DNA from: Meloidogyne chitwoodi
Taxonomy: Eukaryota; Nematoda; Chromadorea; Rhabditida; Meloidogynidae
Direction of reading: 5' to 3'
Assembly (NCBI GenBank): GCA_015183035.1
Contig: JACZZP010000016.1
Location: 434,001 to 498,000, forward strand
Length of the DNA stretch: 64,000 bases
Shown: piece by piece, positions 11,594 through 22,183 of the stretch
Layout: every line of letters begins with the position of its first letter
How positions within the stretch are numbered: the first letter of the stretch is position 1
Made by a program: the position numbers and the translations under genes
The notes under the pieces: model-generated
The model's database searches: none
The model's input: only the letters and a program-made list of their open reading frames with translations
What the model was told of the DNA's origin: nothing

Positions 11594-13287
11594 GGTAGCA
11601 CCGGATGGTTCCCTCCTCCCCAATCCAGATAAATTTTTTTTTAAGAAATACTTCATCCTAATATAAGGATGAAAGAAAAATATACTTTATTTTTAAATCC
11701 CCAGTCACATTTTAGGCATCCCAATCCAATACTCTAATATACCCTTCACCCTTTTTTAAATATTCTCTCCATTTTTCAATTTTTTATTTATTTATGTAAA
11801 ATGTTGGCGCCAAAAATCAAAAAGCACCAACATTTACATATTTCTGGGCAATCTTATAGACAATCTCCCAGACACTTTCTTCCCCAAGCCAAAAACCATT
11901 TCATTGAATTGAACACTTCTCCTCTCCTCATTGCCCACACCCTCTAAAAAAAACACAGCCACTTTTCCCCTTTCTTCAAAAAAAAAAAAAAAAAAAATAA
12001 AAACCTTTAATACTTTACCCATTTTTGTCCATTCCTCTCCTCCTTCAAAAACTAAAGAAAATAAATCTGAAGGAGAATAATTTTTTTTTATATTTTTAAT
12101 TTTTACAAAATCATCCTTGTCCTTAAATATATTTAGTTTAAATATCTTTATTTTTAATTAAATTTAGACTTTCTCCTGTTTTTCCCGGCCCAACTAGTAA
12201 CATATATTTTTAATTAAATTAATTTCTTTTCTCTCCTTTCCTCCCCACTTTTCTAAATTTCAAAATTTAGATTCAGTTACATTAAAATTTATATTTTGTT
12301 TAATATGCATTTTTGAAGTAAATGGTCAATCAACTTCAAAATTACCGCCAATTTAATTAAATAAATAAATAAATATTTTTTTTTTAATTTTAATAATAAA
12401 ATTCAGAACTCTTTTTCTGTTCCAACTATAAACTTATATTTGTTTTAAAATTAAAGTAATTTTTCTCATTTCCCCATCACTTTTAAAAGTCAAAAATTTA
12501 GAACACCAATATTTAATTTTTTTTAAAAACAGTTATTCTGAAGTAAATTCTGTTAACTTCGAGATTCCCCCCATAATTCAATAAATAAATAAATAAATAT
12601 ATTTTTTAAATGAAAACTCTTTTCCTGATTTCCCAACTATGAACTTTTAAATTTTTTTAAATTTGAGGTAATCTCTTATTTATTTTTCAGACATTTGGAC
12701 TATATTTTAAAGAATTAATTTTTATTTAGTATGTTTAATTATGTTTTAAATAAATTTATTTATTTTTCCCTTTCCTCATTTTTCCACTTTACCCTTAAAA
12801 TTTTGAAATTTAAATAGTCCAAACACAACATTCACAATTAACTCTCTTTCGTTAAAAAATAACAAAAGGGAGTACAGATCTAGTTAATTTCCCTTCTTTC
12901 CCTAAATTTTTGAAAAATGACATAAAAATTGAAATTTATGTCAAATTTTGAGGATTATTCATCAAAATTGGTAAAAATTTTAATTATATATTTTATTATT
13001 ATTATTATTTATTTTTCCTGCTTCCTCTTTTATCCCTCTTCCCTACCTTACAAATATTACTGTACTCCTTTTTCTTTTAAAGTTCTAGTCATCTCCAATC
13101 ACCATCCTTTTATTTTTTTTTCTCTCCTTTTTAATTCCCTGGGAAAGGTTCATAGTATATCCATTAGAAAATTGTCCATATTAAAATAAATAAATAAAAT
13201 TAACTATCCAATGAGAAAACGATCCTTATCTCTGCAAAAATTTCAGCCGGCCGGCTTCCTTTAAGTGTAACTATTTTTCTCCTTGCA
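11594..13287. other. non-coding leader of the LTR element with degenerate internal repeats
   Basis: No gag or pol frame. Roughly 12180-12380, 12410-12605 and 12615 onward are three diverged copies of a unit of about 200 bp: each has a cccaact.t.aac block, an A/T tract, a ccccacttttc..aaaattta block and an aataaataaataaatat tail. At 13278-13288 ttttctccttgcag is a good 3' splice site before the integrase remnant. Confidence 0.5.
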
Positions 13288-14048
13288 GATTCTTTAGCAA
13301 AAAAAATAATAATAAACTTTCTCAGGCAATATCATCCCTTTTAATAAAATTTAACAAAATACACATGTCCATAGGTCACAATAGCAACTCTCCTATCTCT
13401 ACTTTCGGAAGAGACCCAATATTTTCAATTGACCAAGTAATGGACTCATCACTTTCCAACATACCCCAACACACTGACCTTACTGATTTTAAGACAAGAC
13501 TAATCCTCTCACTCAGAAAAGCCTGGAACTCGGCGGCGGAAGCCACCAAGAACGCACAGGGAAAATCCAAAACTCAATATGACAAGCACTCCCGGTCTCA
13601 AATTATTGCAATTGGAGATCGTGTCCTTCTTAGGAATTATACAGGTAAACCAGGAACCTCGCAGAAATTCAATCTTCCCTGGAAAGGAATATTTCGAGTA
13701 ATAGATGCCGATGACATACACGCAACTATAATAAGTTGTACGGCCCCACAATCCAAGCCTCAACGTGTACATCTAAATCAGATAAAGAAATTCCTGGGTC
13801 CTGAAATAAGCACACCAGCACTAACCACACCCGAAATCCCGATAAGAGAAACAGAAGCATTAAAGGAATCTCAGGCAAATGAGCTTGATGATTTCGTAGG
13901 TTACAATCACTTCCAAAATAATAGCACAAATACAAAACAAGCAGAACCTCTAACTGAACACCCAACTTCAAACACACAAGATGACAATGATGAGATAACC
14001 TACACCCAATCCAAACACAATTACAATCTTAGATCCAAGAAAAACTAA
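13288..14048 (+). pseudogene. integrase C-terminal remnant (GPY/F region) of a gypsy-type pol
   Basis: From about 13320 the frame matches the end of Ty3/gypsy integrases: a post-catalytic H-x-S..SP..GRDP segment, then GDRVLLRNYTGKPGTSQKF, PWKGIFRVID and VHLNQIKKFLG, the usual GPY/F-type ending. A charged, low-complexity tail ends in YNLRSKKN. The first Met is at 13365 but homology starts upstream, so this is a fragment or a 3' exon behind the acceptor at 13288. The HHCC zinc domain and DDE catalytic core are missing; it could not integrate DNA by itself. Confidence 0.7.
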
Positions 14049-14384
14049 CAAAATACCAAAATTTGTTCATAAACCCTTAAATTTTCGAAATTTCAGAAAT
14101 TTGACCCTAACTACCCTTAAACCAAAAATTTTAAAAAACTGACTGGTCATTTTGTAGCTGATACTTTTCTGTATATGCTACAGTCGACCTGATCCCATTC
14201 GCTTTTACCGTTATCATTTCTTGTTCGATTTAGCTCACCCAACAATCCCCCCTAATGGAAAAATTCACATCCAATCACTTCCTAGCAAAATCTTCTTCTG
14301 TAAACCCGAGTAGTGAATCTCAATCAGTATCCAACCCTCCGTCAGAACCATATCCAGAAGCCCTAACTCCTAATTTCTCTCTTT

Positions 14385-14850
14385 CAAAAATCTCAAGGAT
14401 TACAAGAACCTTGAGGGCAAAACTTTAAACCCATTAAACAAGGTGTACACGCATCTCTCCGCCAAGCGGAATATACCGTTTTAATCAGGAAATAATACTC
14501 TATACATGGTGTGGTCGGGATAATGCAACTCCCAAAATTCATCAAAAAAAGTTATAACTCAAGGACCACTACAAGGCCTTGACGACAAAAATTCATATCT
14601 CACCAAAATTTAATATTTCACTTTAAACCCAAATAGCAAATCTTAATTAGCATTAAATCAACCTTTAAAATCTTTATTGGAAACTTTAAGACTTAATTTC
14701 AAAAACTCAAGGACCTCACGGACCTTGGGGACAAAATTTCAAAACCTATCAACCTCCTGAATACGCATCTTTCTGCCGACCAAAACATATCATTATAACC
14801 AAGAAACATTACTCTATTTATGGTGTGCTTGGGAAATTCCAACTCCTTAT
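14385..14850. repeat. diverged internal duplication in the LTR element
   Basis: Segments near 14385-14530 and 14690-14835 share caaggacc.c..ggaccttg, cgcatct.tc.gcc and actct.tatatggtgtg blocks at about 310 bp spacing. The rest of 14049-15308 shows no coding potential. It also contains the segment shared inverted with 4896-4982. Confidence 0.45.
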
Positions 14851-15308
14851 AATCAAACTTATAGAAAAGGGAAGGAGAATTATTTGATGGGGTCAATAAA
14901 ACGGCAAAGAAGTCATACAAATTCTATACTATTTTCCTCTTTTCTAAAATACATCACATATAAACTTTCTTATATTAAAATATCTCAAAATATTAAAAGT
15001 AACACTAATTCAAGAATCTTAAGATCTTGAACTATGATTTATCCATCAAATTCACATAATTTAGTCAAACTTTTTACCCAGAAGTATCTCTAGTCTAACA
15101 TTTTCCCTCTCACAAGCTTCTAATTATAACCCTCTTAATCCTTTAAAATCCTTCCATAAATGTAAAAATTTTAATTCCCCATTTGAGTCTCAGAAATTTT
15201 ACACAATTATCTAATAGGACCAACATTATACTATATCGTGAAATTTACATTTTATCTCACTTAATTTTATGTATATTAATGACACAAAATTAAGATTTGT
15301 TAATATAA

Positions 15309-18300
15309 ATGGCGAAAAAGATTTCAAAGAATAATTCAAAAACATCTAAAAATATTAAATTAAATAAATCTAAAAATATGGAAAATAATAATTCAACAAC
15401 TACTTCTGTTCAATCTGAAAATGCACTTGAGACTCAAAATTCGGAAACTTCTCCTCAACCCATCATTGATAAAAATGAAGAAACAATGGAAATTGATCAA
15501 CAACAACAAAATGAAAATAAACAAACCCCCTCTGAAACTGATACAATACTCCTTTCTTCCCCTCCAAAATCACCCACTGGTAATGAAAACCCCCAATCCT
15601 ATCCCGGAACCGAAAATCCACCTCTTACTCTTGTTTCTGAAAATTCTCCACCCACCTCTGGAACTATAAATCCCCCAACATCCCTCCCGGAACCATCAAT
15701 TACCGCCGATAAGGTAATCCCAACAAAATCCCCCAATGAAGCATCCAGATTCGTCACCATCCGTGAGAAGCCTGAGAACACCCTGTCCCGTTCCCCCTCA
15801 CTTTCACCCGACCTCCTGACTCACTCCCTCACACCTGAATCTCTGGACCAGTCCCGCACTCCCGAACCCACAGGTAAGGAAACTCCCGACTCTGAATGGT
15901 CACCCCTTAACTATGGCTGGTCCCCAATTAGGAAAGTCATAAATCCAACTCCCCCTCCACCAACTGAACAAGAAATTTTTGAAAATTCAAACCCTCAACA
16001 ACTTCCTCCACAACCCATCACCGGACTTGAACATAATAAATACTTTATCTCCAGAACATTTCCCAGAACCATAGCCGCAAAAGCCTCCCGGGGATCCAAA
16101 TCATTCTCCTGGCCCGACTTTCTTGAACTAGAACCCAATTCCCTTGAACTAAGTATAGGAGACTTAGTTCAATTCCAAAATTTCCGCCCTTTAAATGAAA
16201 CCGAACTTGCAAACCAACCCACACTCCCACCCAAAATACTTTATCTTGGCCTAAACCCCCTCCTGATAAGTCCACAATACCCCTCCCTCCAAGGTCAAGG
16301 ATTCATAATTAATATTAAGGACTTATTCACAGAATCCGGCACCCCCATCTGCAAAATGGCCCTCATCCAAACTGACTCATCCGTCCTCCCCAACCTTGTC
16401 CCCTTAGACCCCAACCACAATTTCCAGGTAGGTTCTCATATTGGGGTACTATGTAAAACACTCCCTGTAGGATCAATAATTTTTGAAAATTATATTTTAC
16501 CACAATCATTTCCAGCTAGACCTTCAACGAGAAGATCTGGACCAAATAACACCATCACCATCCAAATAACAACCCCATCAGAGTATGTTTTTCCTTTTAA
16601 AATTAATAGAAATAAAATAAATGAAATAAATACACATAAAATCATTGCAGCCTCACTCCACACACTAGCATATACACAAAACACTATTCACACCTCAACA
16701 CAAATTCACACTACTTTAAACTCACACCCTAATTCCAAGAATGACCAGCTTTTTATCGTTAATCACACCCCCAAAAATCTGAGAGAATTAGTAACCTTTA
16801 CCAGAATTTGGGAAAAAGACTCCCCAATTCTAGCCACAATTGAAACTAACCCGGACACCCCCATTGCTCATGGAACAATTTTGGAATTACTGACAGAATA
16901 TACCACCTTTAAACTAACAATCACAATCCACCTAAAATCGATACCAAACCTAGAATGGGAAGGTCGCCTTGAAGGGGTAATGGTACACCTTCAAGTCCCC
17001 TACTCCTCCAACCAAATAATCCAAAGGGCAAATTCATGGGCTTTATGTAGCCCATTAATATGTTCTGACCTTAATTCCCCTCAGAGTACAATTTTAAAAC
17101 AAATACTAGGAATAGATATAAATCCCCCACTCTCTAACACCCGAGACCTTTATCACTCAACATTTGCCTTAGAACTCGAAAGCCCCCCTAACAAAGAACA
17201 ATTACAAGCAATTGATCTTGTTATGAACCCAAAACCCTCCATTGTAGTCACTCTTGCCCCACCTGGAACTGGAAAATCCCGAATTGTCGCAATAATGGCC
17301 CTGGAATTAATGAAAAATGAAAAAATCCCCATGATAATTGCTCACAGCAATATAGCCATGAGTAAAATCGTCGAATATATCTGTCCCGAATTATCCAAAA
17401 TTAACAAAACTGCCCTCATTTTACTCTCCGCCCGAGCCAAAGAACAATATATGGACCTATTTGGAAACTTTAAAGACCACCTATTGATCACCTCCCTCAA
17501 TGACATTGACCTAGAATCCCTCAAAGGTAAGGAACGTAGGATAGCCCTTAGATATAAAGAAAAAGCCTTTACCAAACCCAAAATGGCTGATGAAAAATCA
17601 ACTGCCATTATTGTGCTAAATTCCATCATATCCCCCCAGACAAAACTCTCAACTGTTTCTATGTGTGAAGACGTTTCATCACTCATACTAAATACAACCC
17701 ACTTATTTATAGACGAAGCCGGACAATCTCCCACTAATCAGATAATCCACATTTTAACACATGGAGTAAAATTAGAAAAAGTTTTTATAACAGGAGATCA
17801 AAAACAATTAGGGGTATACAAAGAAGACATCCCCAAATACCTCCACCAATTTGCCTTTAATTCCATCCTTGACCATACTCTCTCCATCCCCGCCATCCCA
17901 AAAATAAAACTTATCACATCTTACCGAAGTCACCCCATAATTACCCGAATAATTGCGGACACATTCTATGAATCCGAATTAATACCTGGAGTCATAGCAG
18001 AAGACCGCTCCCATGCCCTATCATTCCCCTTCCCGACAAGTAATGTCCCCATTCTCTTAGTTGATATACCTGAACAAGATGAACGAGACACCCATTCCTT
18101 CTCCCGGTTTAACACAGCACAAGCACATCTTGCACGAACTATCACCGAAAAATTCCTGGAAACCACTAACCTCCCAATAGTAATAATATGCCTTTATAAA
18201 AAGCAAGTCGAAGAAATGAAAAACTTCAACTTGCCTAGGACCACCTGTATCACTGTGGACGCCTTCCAAGCTAGAGAAGAGTCCATAATAATACTAATCA

Positions 18301-19157
18301 CCACTAAAAAGACACCAGACAATATAACCGACCTCCAAAATTCACTTGCCTTCATTAATAATCCCCATAGAATTTCAGTCGCAATATCCAGAGCCAAACA
18401 CGCCTTTTGCCTAATAGGAGATTTTAAAACACTAAAGGAATGCAACTTTTGGAAAAAATTCATAGAAATTGCAACAATATATACTCCTATAATTAATAAT
18501 ACTTTTCTTTTTAGAACTACTCCAACTCCTGCAACTCCTCCAACTTCGACAACTCCTGTTCCTGCATCAGAAGATCAACAACCACCTAAAAAGAAGCCAT
18601 ACATCAACACAACTTCTTCCCAAAATCCCACTCTCCCAAATTCCAACCTTCCTCCTCCCCAACCATTAAAAAATATTTCTACATCTTTTTACAAACCATT
18701 CCCCACACCACTTCTCAAACAAACTTCAACTCCCTTCATTCCACCCCTTCTCAAACAAACTTCAACTCCCTCCATCCCACCTCTCTTCCCCCCACAAAAT
18801 AAACAATTCCCCAACTCTTCAATTCCCCCCTCCAACCCCCAAAAATTTACATTCCTCACACACTCCTCGTCCTCTAACTCTAAACCCCCTTCACTTTTCG
18901 ACACACCACTACAATATAATCCCTCTTCTTCTTCTTCTACTAATTATCAAACCTACCCCACTTTCCCCTCAAATCCTCCTAAATACAATCCATATCCTCA
19001 TCAAAACCATCCATCTACATCTCACAATTCATCACATTACCACCAGCCTCAAACACACTCACAAAATTCCCAAATTAAATTCTTTAATAACCAATATTGG
19101 CAGTGGGACAATTATAAAAATATCTGGATCCATGTTCCTCCACCTCCTTTAAATTAA
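15309..19157 (+). CDS. UPF1-like SF1 RNA/DNA helicase, 1282 aa, cargo of the LTR element
   Basis: One uninterrupted ORF. Residues 1-250 are Ser/Pro/Asn-rich and likely disordered. A beta-rich region follows (about 270-600). The helicase core has all SF1B motifs: Walker A APPGTGKS (K656), DEAGQ (D802-Q806), GDQKQL (829-834), YRSHP (872-876), VDAFQARE (983-990, with Ala where family members usually have Gly) and VAISRAK (1024-1030). The tail (about 1075-1282) is Pro/Gln/Asn-rich. The DEAGQ box and motif set place it near UPF1/MOV10/ZNFX1-type helicases, ATP-driven RNA remodellers often used in decay and small-RNA pathways. No CH or zinc domain was seen. Codon use is C-rich, unlike host genes. 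An intact frame inside a young non-autonomous element suggests it still matters to the element. Confidence 0.85.
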   Translation: MAKKISKNNSKTSKNIKLNKSKNMENNNSTTTSVQSENALETQNSETSPQPIIDKNEETMEIDQQQQNENKQTPSETDTILLSSPPKSPTGNENPQSYPGTENPPLTLVSENSPPTSGTINPPTSLPEPSITADKVIPTKSPNEASRFVTIREKPENTLSRSPSLSPDLLTHSLTPESLDQSRTPEPTGKETPDSEWSPLNYGWSPIRKVINPTPPPPTEQEIFENSNPQQLPPQPITGLEHNKYFISRTFPRTIAAKASRGSKSFSWPDFLELEPNSLELSIGDLVQFQNFRPLNETELANQPTLPPKILYLGLNPLLISPQYPSLQGQGFIINIKDLFTESGTPICKMALIQTDSSVLPNLVPLDPNHNFQVGSHIGVLCKTLPVGSIIFENYILPQSFPARPSTRRSGPNNTITIQITTPSEYVFPFKINRNKINEINTHKIIAASLHTLAYTQNTIHTSTQIHTTLNSHPNSKNDQLFIVNHTPKNLRELVTFTRIWEKDSPILATIETNPDTPIAHGTILELLTEYTTFKLTITIHLKSIPNLEWEGRLEGVMVHLQVPYSSNQIIQRANSWALCSPLICSDLNSPQSTILKQILGIDINPPLSNTRDLYHSTFALELESPPNKEQLQAIDLVMNPKPSIVVTLAPPGTGKSRIVAIMALELMKNEKIPMIIAHSNIAMSKIVEYICPELSKINKTALILLSARAKEQYMDLFGNFKDHLLITSLNDIDLESLKGKERRIALRYKEKAFTKPKMADEKSTAIIVLNSIISPQTKLSTVSMCEDVSSLILNTTHLFIDEAGQSPTNQIIHILTHGVKLEKVFITGDQKQLGVYKEDIPKYLHQFAFNSILDHTLSIPAIPKIKLITSYRSHPIITRIIADTFYESELIPGVIAEDRSHALSFPFPTSNVPILLVDIPEQDERDTHSFSRFNTAQAHLARTITEKFLETTNLPIVIICLYKKQVEEMKNFNLPRTTCITVDAFQAREESIIILITTKKTPDNITDLQNSLAFINNPHRISVAISRAKHAFCLIGDFKTLKECNFWKKFIEIATIYTPIINNTFLFRTTPTPATPPTSTTPVPASEDQQPPKKKPYINTTSSQNPTLPNSNLPPPQPLKNISTSFYKPFPTPLLKQTSTPFIPPLLKQTSTPSIPPLFPPQNKQFPNSSIPPSNPQKFTFLTHSSSSNSKPPSLFDTPLQYNPSSSSSTNYQTYPTFPSNPPKYNPYPHQNHPSTSHNSSHYHQPQTHSQNSQIKFFNNQYWQWDNYKNIWIHVPPPPLN

Positions 19158-19448
19158 GGAAATTTCAAATAAATGAAAACACCCTTTCCACCCGATCCGA
19201 AAAACACCCAAAACTTTAAAATTAAAATCGATCAAACGACGCAAAACTTTGACATCATTTGATTTAACAGAAATAATATAGAAATAAAAAGAAAAAAATT
19301 CATCACTCCATCCCACCCTCCCTTGATAAATGGCGACAAAAGATCACCATTTATCCCTAGTCACATTCACCTACCAACCTTTCCCGAAATTAAGAAAATC
19401 CGAAAAAATACCCGTAAGCGCAGGGTCGCGCTTATTGGCGGAGGGACA

Positions 19449-20047
19449 TGTAAGGTGGGGAACAAAGTCCAGACTCTTATAACCCCCACTGCCAACCAAT
19501 TAGAGCCTTATACCCCACTCATCCTAACAAACTTTCCCAGACATCACTTATTGTTTTTCAATTCTCTTATCCCCTCACACTCTCTTCCCTTATCTCAAAT
19601 AGATCTTTTTCATTTCCCCACTTGGCCTATTCCCTCCCCTTTCCTTGCAACCACAACTTGGATTCAGCTTATCACTTCACTTCACTTATACACACTCAAC
19701 TTTTTGTCCTTCCCCTTCGTCCTATGCTTATTGGAAATGAACTTGGAGAATATTGAATAATAAGTATCTGAAATTATCCATTCTCGTATATTTTGTACCT
19801 CCCCAACTTATTTAATATTTATTTTTGAACCTTTGTTAACTTATATATTTTGATACATATATTTGGTATTTTCTAAGAAACTGTTATTTTGTTGTTTTAA
19901 CATAAAGGGATCCTCTGCGCCTTCCCCCGGCTTATCCCGATGTTTTATCATCTTGTCATTCCCACTCCCCTCCTTAAAACGGCGCTCTGAAGGTACTCGG
20001 GCGGTTGCTGGAACTGGCCATTCCAACGACCGGGCCGACGTATAACT
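19449..20047 (+). repeat. 3' LTR (599 bp)
   Basis: Direct copy of 10995-11593. Preceded by gcggagggaca (possible polypurine tract) and followed by CTAT. Confidence 0.92.
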
Positions 20048-20461
20048 CTATAAATAATATTTTTTAAAAATTATAAAAATTTTAAAAAATTATTTTAATT
20101 TTTTAAAATAATTTATTTTTTTGTCAAAAAATAAATTATTTAATCAGTCAAATTAAATAAATAAAATTAATATTATTGAGTTGATTGGTTTGATAGGAAT
20201 TAATTAATTTAAAAAAGTTATATTTCCAAATTTTTTTTTAAAATTTATTTTTTATTATTAAAATTAAAAAAAGGATAAATGATGAAATGAAAAAAGTGTC
20301 CTTTTTAATTATGAAATATATTATACTTATAAAAGGGCAATTAATCCATTTGTTATTAATTAAATTTATTAAATCCACTACCCCCTTTAAAGGAGATAAA
20401 TTTATTTTAAAAAGGGGAAAAGCGACAAAATTTAATAATTTATTTTTAATTATACTAAAAA

Positions 20462-20821
20462 ATGAATTTATTAAATTTTACTATTTTTTTATTTATTTTT
20501 TGTTTTATTTTATTCAATTTAACTGAAAGTTCTTCCTCAAAAAGAAATAATAAAAATGTTAAAGTATTTAAAAAACAAGAAGAACAAATTAATAATATTA
20601 ACGAAGAAATATTATTAGATGAAATGTTGACAGATGAGTATATTAAAAAATTAACAGAAAATAATGATAATGAAAACAGAATTAAAACAATGAAATTATT
20701 ATTATCTTTGGTTGGAGATGTTAATATTAATATTAAAGAACGTGCAAAGATTGTTCATTTTTTAATTAAATTATCGAATTCTTTGGTAAATTTAAAAATA
20801 TTAATTAATTATTATTTTTAA
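20462..20821 (+). CDS. small secreted protein, 119 aa
   Basis: Single exon. Leader MNLLNFTIFLFIFCFILF followed by NLTESSSS, a likely cleavage area. The mature part is Lys/Glu/Asn-rich with an N-linked site candidate (NLT) and a helical half containing LTDEYIKKL and KERAKIVHFLIKL. It is the intact relative of the broken gene at 8654; the similarity extends into the 3' flanks. It starts about 410 bp after the LTR element, so the insertion landed between two copies of a duplicated locus. An ORF starting at 20287 overlaps it upstream and is taken as leader sequence. Function unknown. Confidence 0.6.
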   Translation: MNLLNFTIFLFIFCFILFNLTESSSSKRNNKNVKVFKKQEEQINNINEEILLDEMLTDEYIKKLTENNDNENRIKTMKLLLSLVGDVNINIKERAKIVHFLIKLSNSLVNLKILINYYF

Positions 20822-22045
20822 TTTAATTAATTGAAAGTTTTATTTCCTTAAAATTATTATTATTATGGGTATTTTTGGAAACAGAGAACCGAAAAGAAAA
20901 TATTTGCGTATATTCCGAACATTTCTAATATTTTTAATTTTTATTTATTAAAATTATAAAAATAATTATTTTAATTATTTTAAAAATATATTAAATTATT
21001 TAAGGAAGATAAAAAGAATAAAGATGAGAAGAAAAATTGAAAGGAAGAATATAAACTAACTAAAAAACAATATAAAAAATTATAAATTAATTTTTTATTT
21101 TGTGATTTTATAAAACAATTTTTAAAAAAGAGTAAAATTGTCTATTCTACGTTTTTTTTATTAAATTTATTTTTATTTAAATTTATTATTTTTATAGGTA
21201 ACTTTTGAGAGAGCTCAATTTTTATTTACATATTATTTTTTTAATTTTTCTTTAAAGAAATTAAATTTTAATAAAATATTTAATTTTGGTTTTACAAAGA
21301 ATTAAGTAAAAAATATTTTTTGGTGTTAAGTTTTGCAAAACATTTTCTAATAAATAAAATATTATTTTTAAGACCGTCTGACTAAAATATAATTTATGTT
21401 AATATACCTATATTTAAAATAATTATTTAAATATATTTAAATAAATATCAAATGATATTTAATTCTTTTTGTTAAATAAAAATTTTTTTTTTTAAATAAA
21501 AATTATTTTAACCACCATAAATAGAATTAAATATAAATAAATTAAATTATGTAAAACAAATAAAAAAAGAATTTGAATAATTTTGTTAAAAATTATATTA
21601 AAAAAGAGGATATAAAATTAAAATAATTATTACATTTTATTTTAAATTTATTTTTTAAGATAAAATTTTTATTAAAAAAAATTTGTTCAAATAATTTTTT
21701 TTGTAAAAAAAAATTATTAAAATATGTAGATAAATATATTCTGTTTAAATAATTTAATTAAAAATTAATAATTTTTATTTTTAATTTTAATTTTTTAATT
21801 GTAAATTGGGCAAAAATTAATTTTTTTTTGGTTATTATAAAAGTTGGGAAATTTAAATATTTAGCTATTTAATTAATTAATTTAATTTTTTTTTAATTTT
21901 ATTAAAATTTTAAGTCTCTTTTAAATAATTAATTACCCTTTTAATTTTTAATGGTATTTTAACCATACCCTAAATTTAATTTTAAATAAGAAATTTAATT
22001 AATTTTTATTTATTTTTTATTTATTTTTTTAGATTTATAAAAATA
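20822..22045. other. intergenic, extremely A+T-rich
   Basis: 20945-21170 repeats the segment at 9350-9595. Beyond it I see no coding exon; the 21930-22045 end is the promoter side of the CLE gene, with ttatttttttag at 22020-22032 as a candidate leader-splice acceptor. Confidence 0.5.
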
Positions 22046-22183
22046 ATGAAAATATTTAAATATTTTATTCTTTTAATTATTATAATATTTTTGTCAATTT
22101 TAAATATTTATATTGCTGTAGAAGTACCAACTGGAGCAAATCCATTGCATAATAATTTCCCAAATCATGGTAAAAGATGCTAA
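22046..22183 (+). CDS. CLE-like (TDIF-type) secreted peptide precursor, 45 aa
   Basis: Single-exon ORF of 46 codons with stop. Residues 1-24 are a hydrophobic leader (MKIFKYFILLIIIIFLSI..). Immediately after it comes VEVPTGANPLHN (residues 25-36), followed by NFPNHGKRC. This fits the 12-residue CLE consensus (x-x-V-P-S/T-G-x-N/D-P-x-H/S-x): invariant P4, G6, P9 and N8, H11 are present; position 7 is Ala instead of the usual Pro. The EVP start is like the plant TDIF peptide HEVPSGPNPISN. CLE peptides are plant signalling hormones; cyst and root-knot nematodes secrete mimics into roots. A short single-domain precursor with the motif right after the signal peptide matches the root-knot style. 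The spliced-leader acceptor at 22032 supports expression. Confidence 0.72.
   Translation: MKIFKYFILLIIIIFLSILNIYIAVEVPTGANPLHNNFPNHGKRC

Larger units (their letters stand above)
10995..20047 (+). mobile_element. non-autonomous LTR retrotransposon carrying an SF1 helicase
   Basis: Two direct LTRs (10995-11593, 19449-20047) bracket 7.85 kb. The 4-bp flanks CTAT (10991-10994, 20048-20051) look like a target duplication, as in Ty3/gypsy elements. The sequence after the 5' LTR (tggtagcaccggatgg) fits a tRNA primer-binding site; a purine-rich ggcggaggga precedes the 3' LTR. No gag, protease, RT, RNase H or integrase core is visible. Only an integrase C-terminal remnant (13288-14048) remains, then a 1282-codon helicase ORF in element orientation. 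Base composition is clearly richer in C than the host flanks. Two LTR differences (near 19690 and 19876 in the 3' copy) indicate recent insertion, so movement probably used enzymes supplied in trans. Confidence 0.88.

Noticed and set aside
15421..18904. Several frames of 60-130 codons overlapping the helicase gene
   Set aside because: Shadows of the helicase ORF in other frames.
19323..19760. 145-codon frame ending inside the 3' LTR, and the matching frame at 11001-11306
   Set aside because: The frame mostly reads LTR sequence, is present in both LTRs, and has no coding signature.
10995..20047. Possible infectious retrovirus
   Set aside because: No gag, pol core or envelope-like frame; only LTRs, an integrase tail and a helicase.
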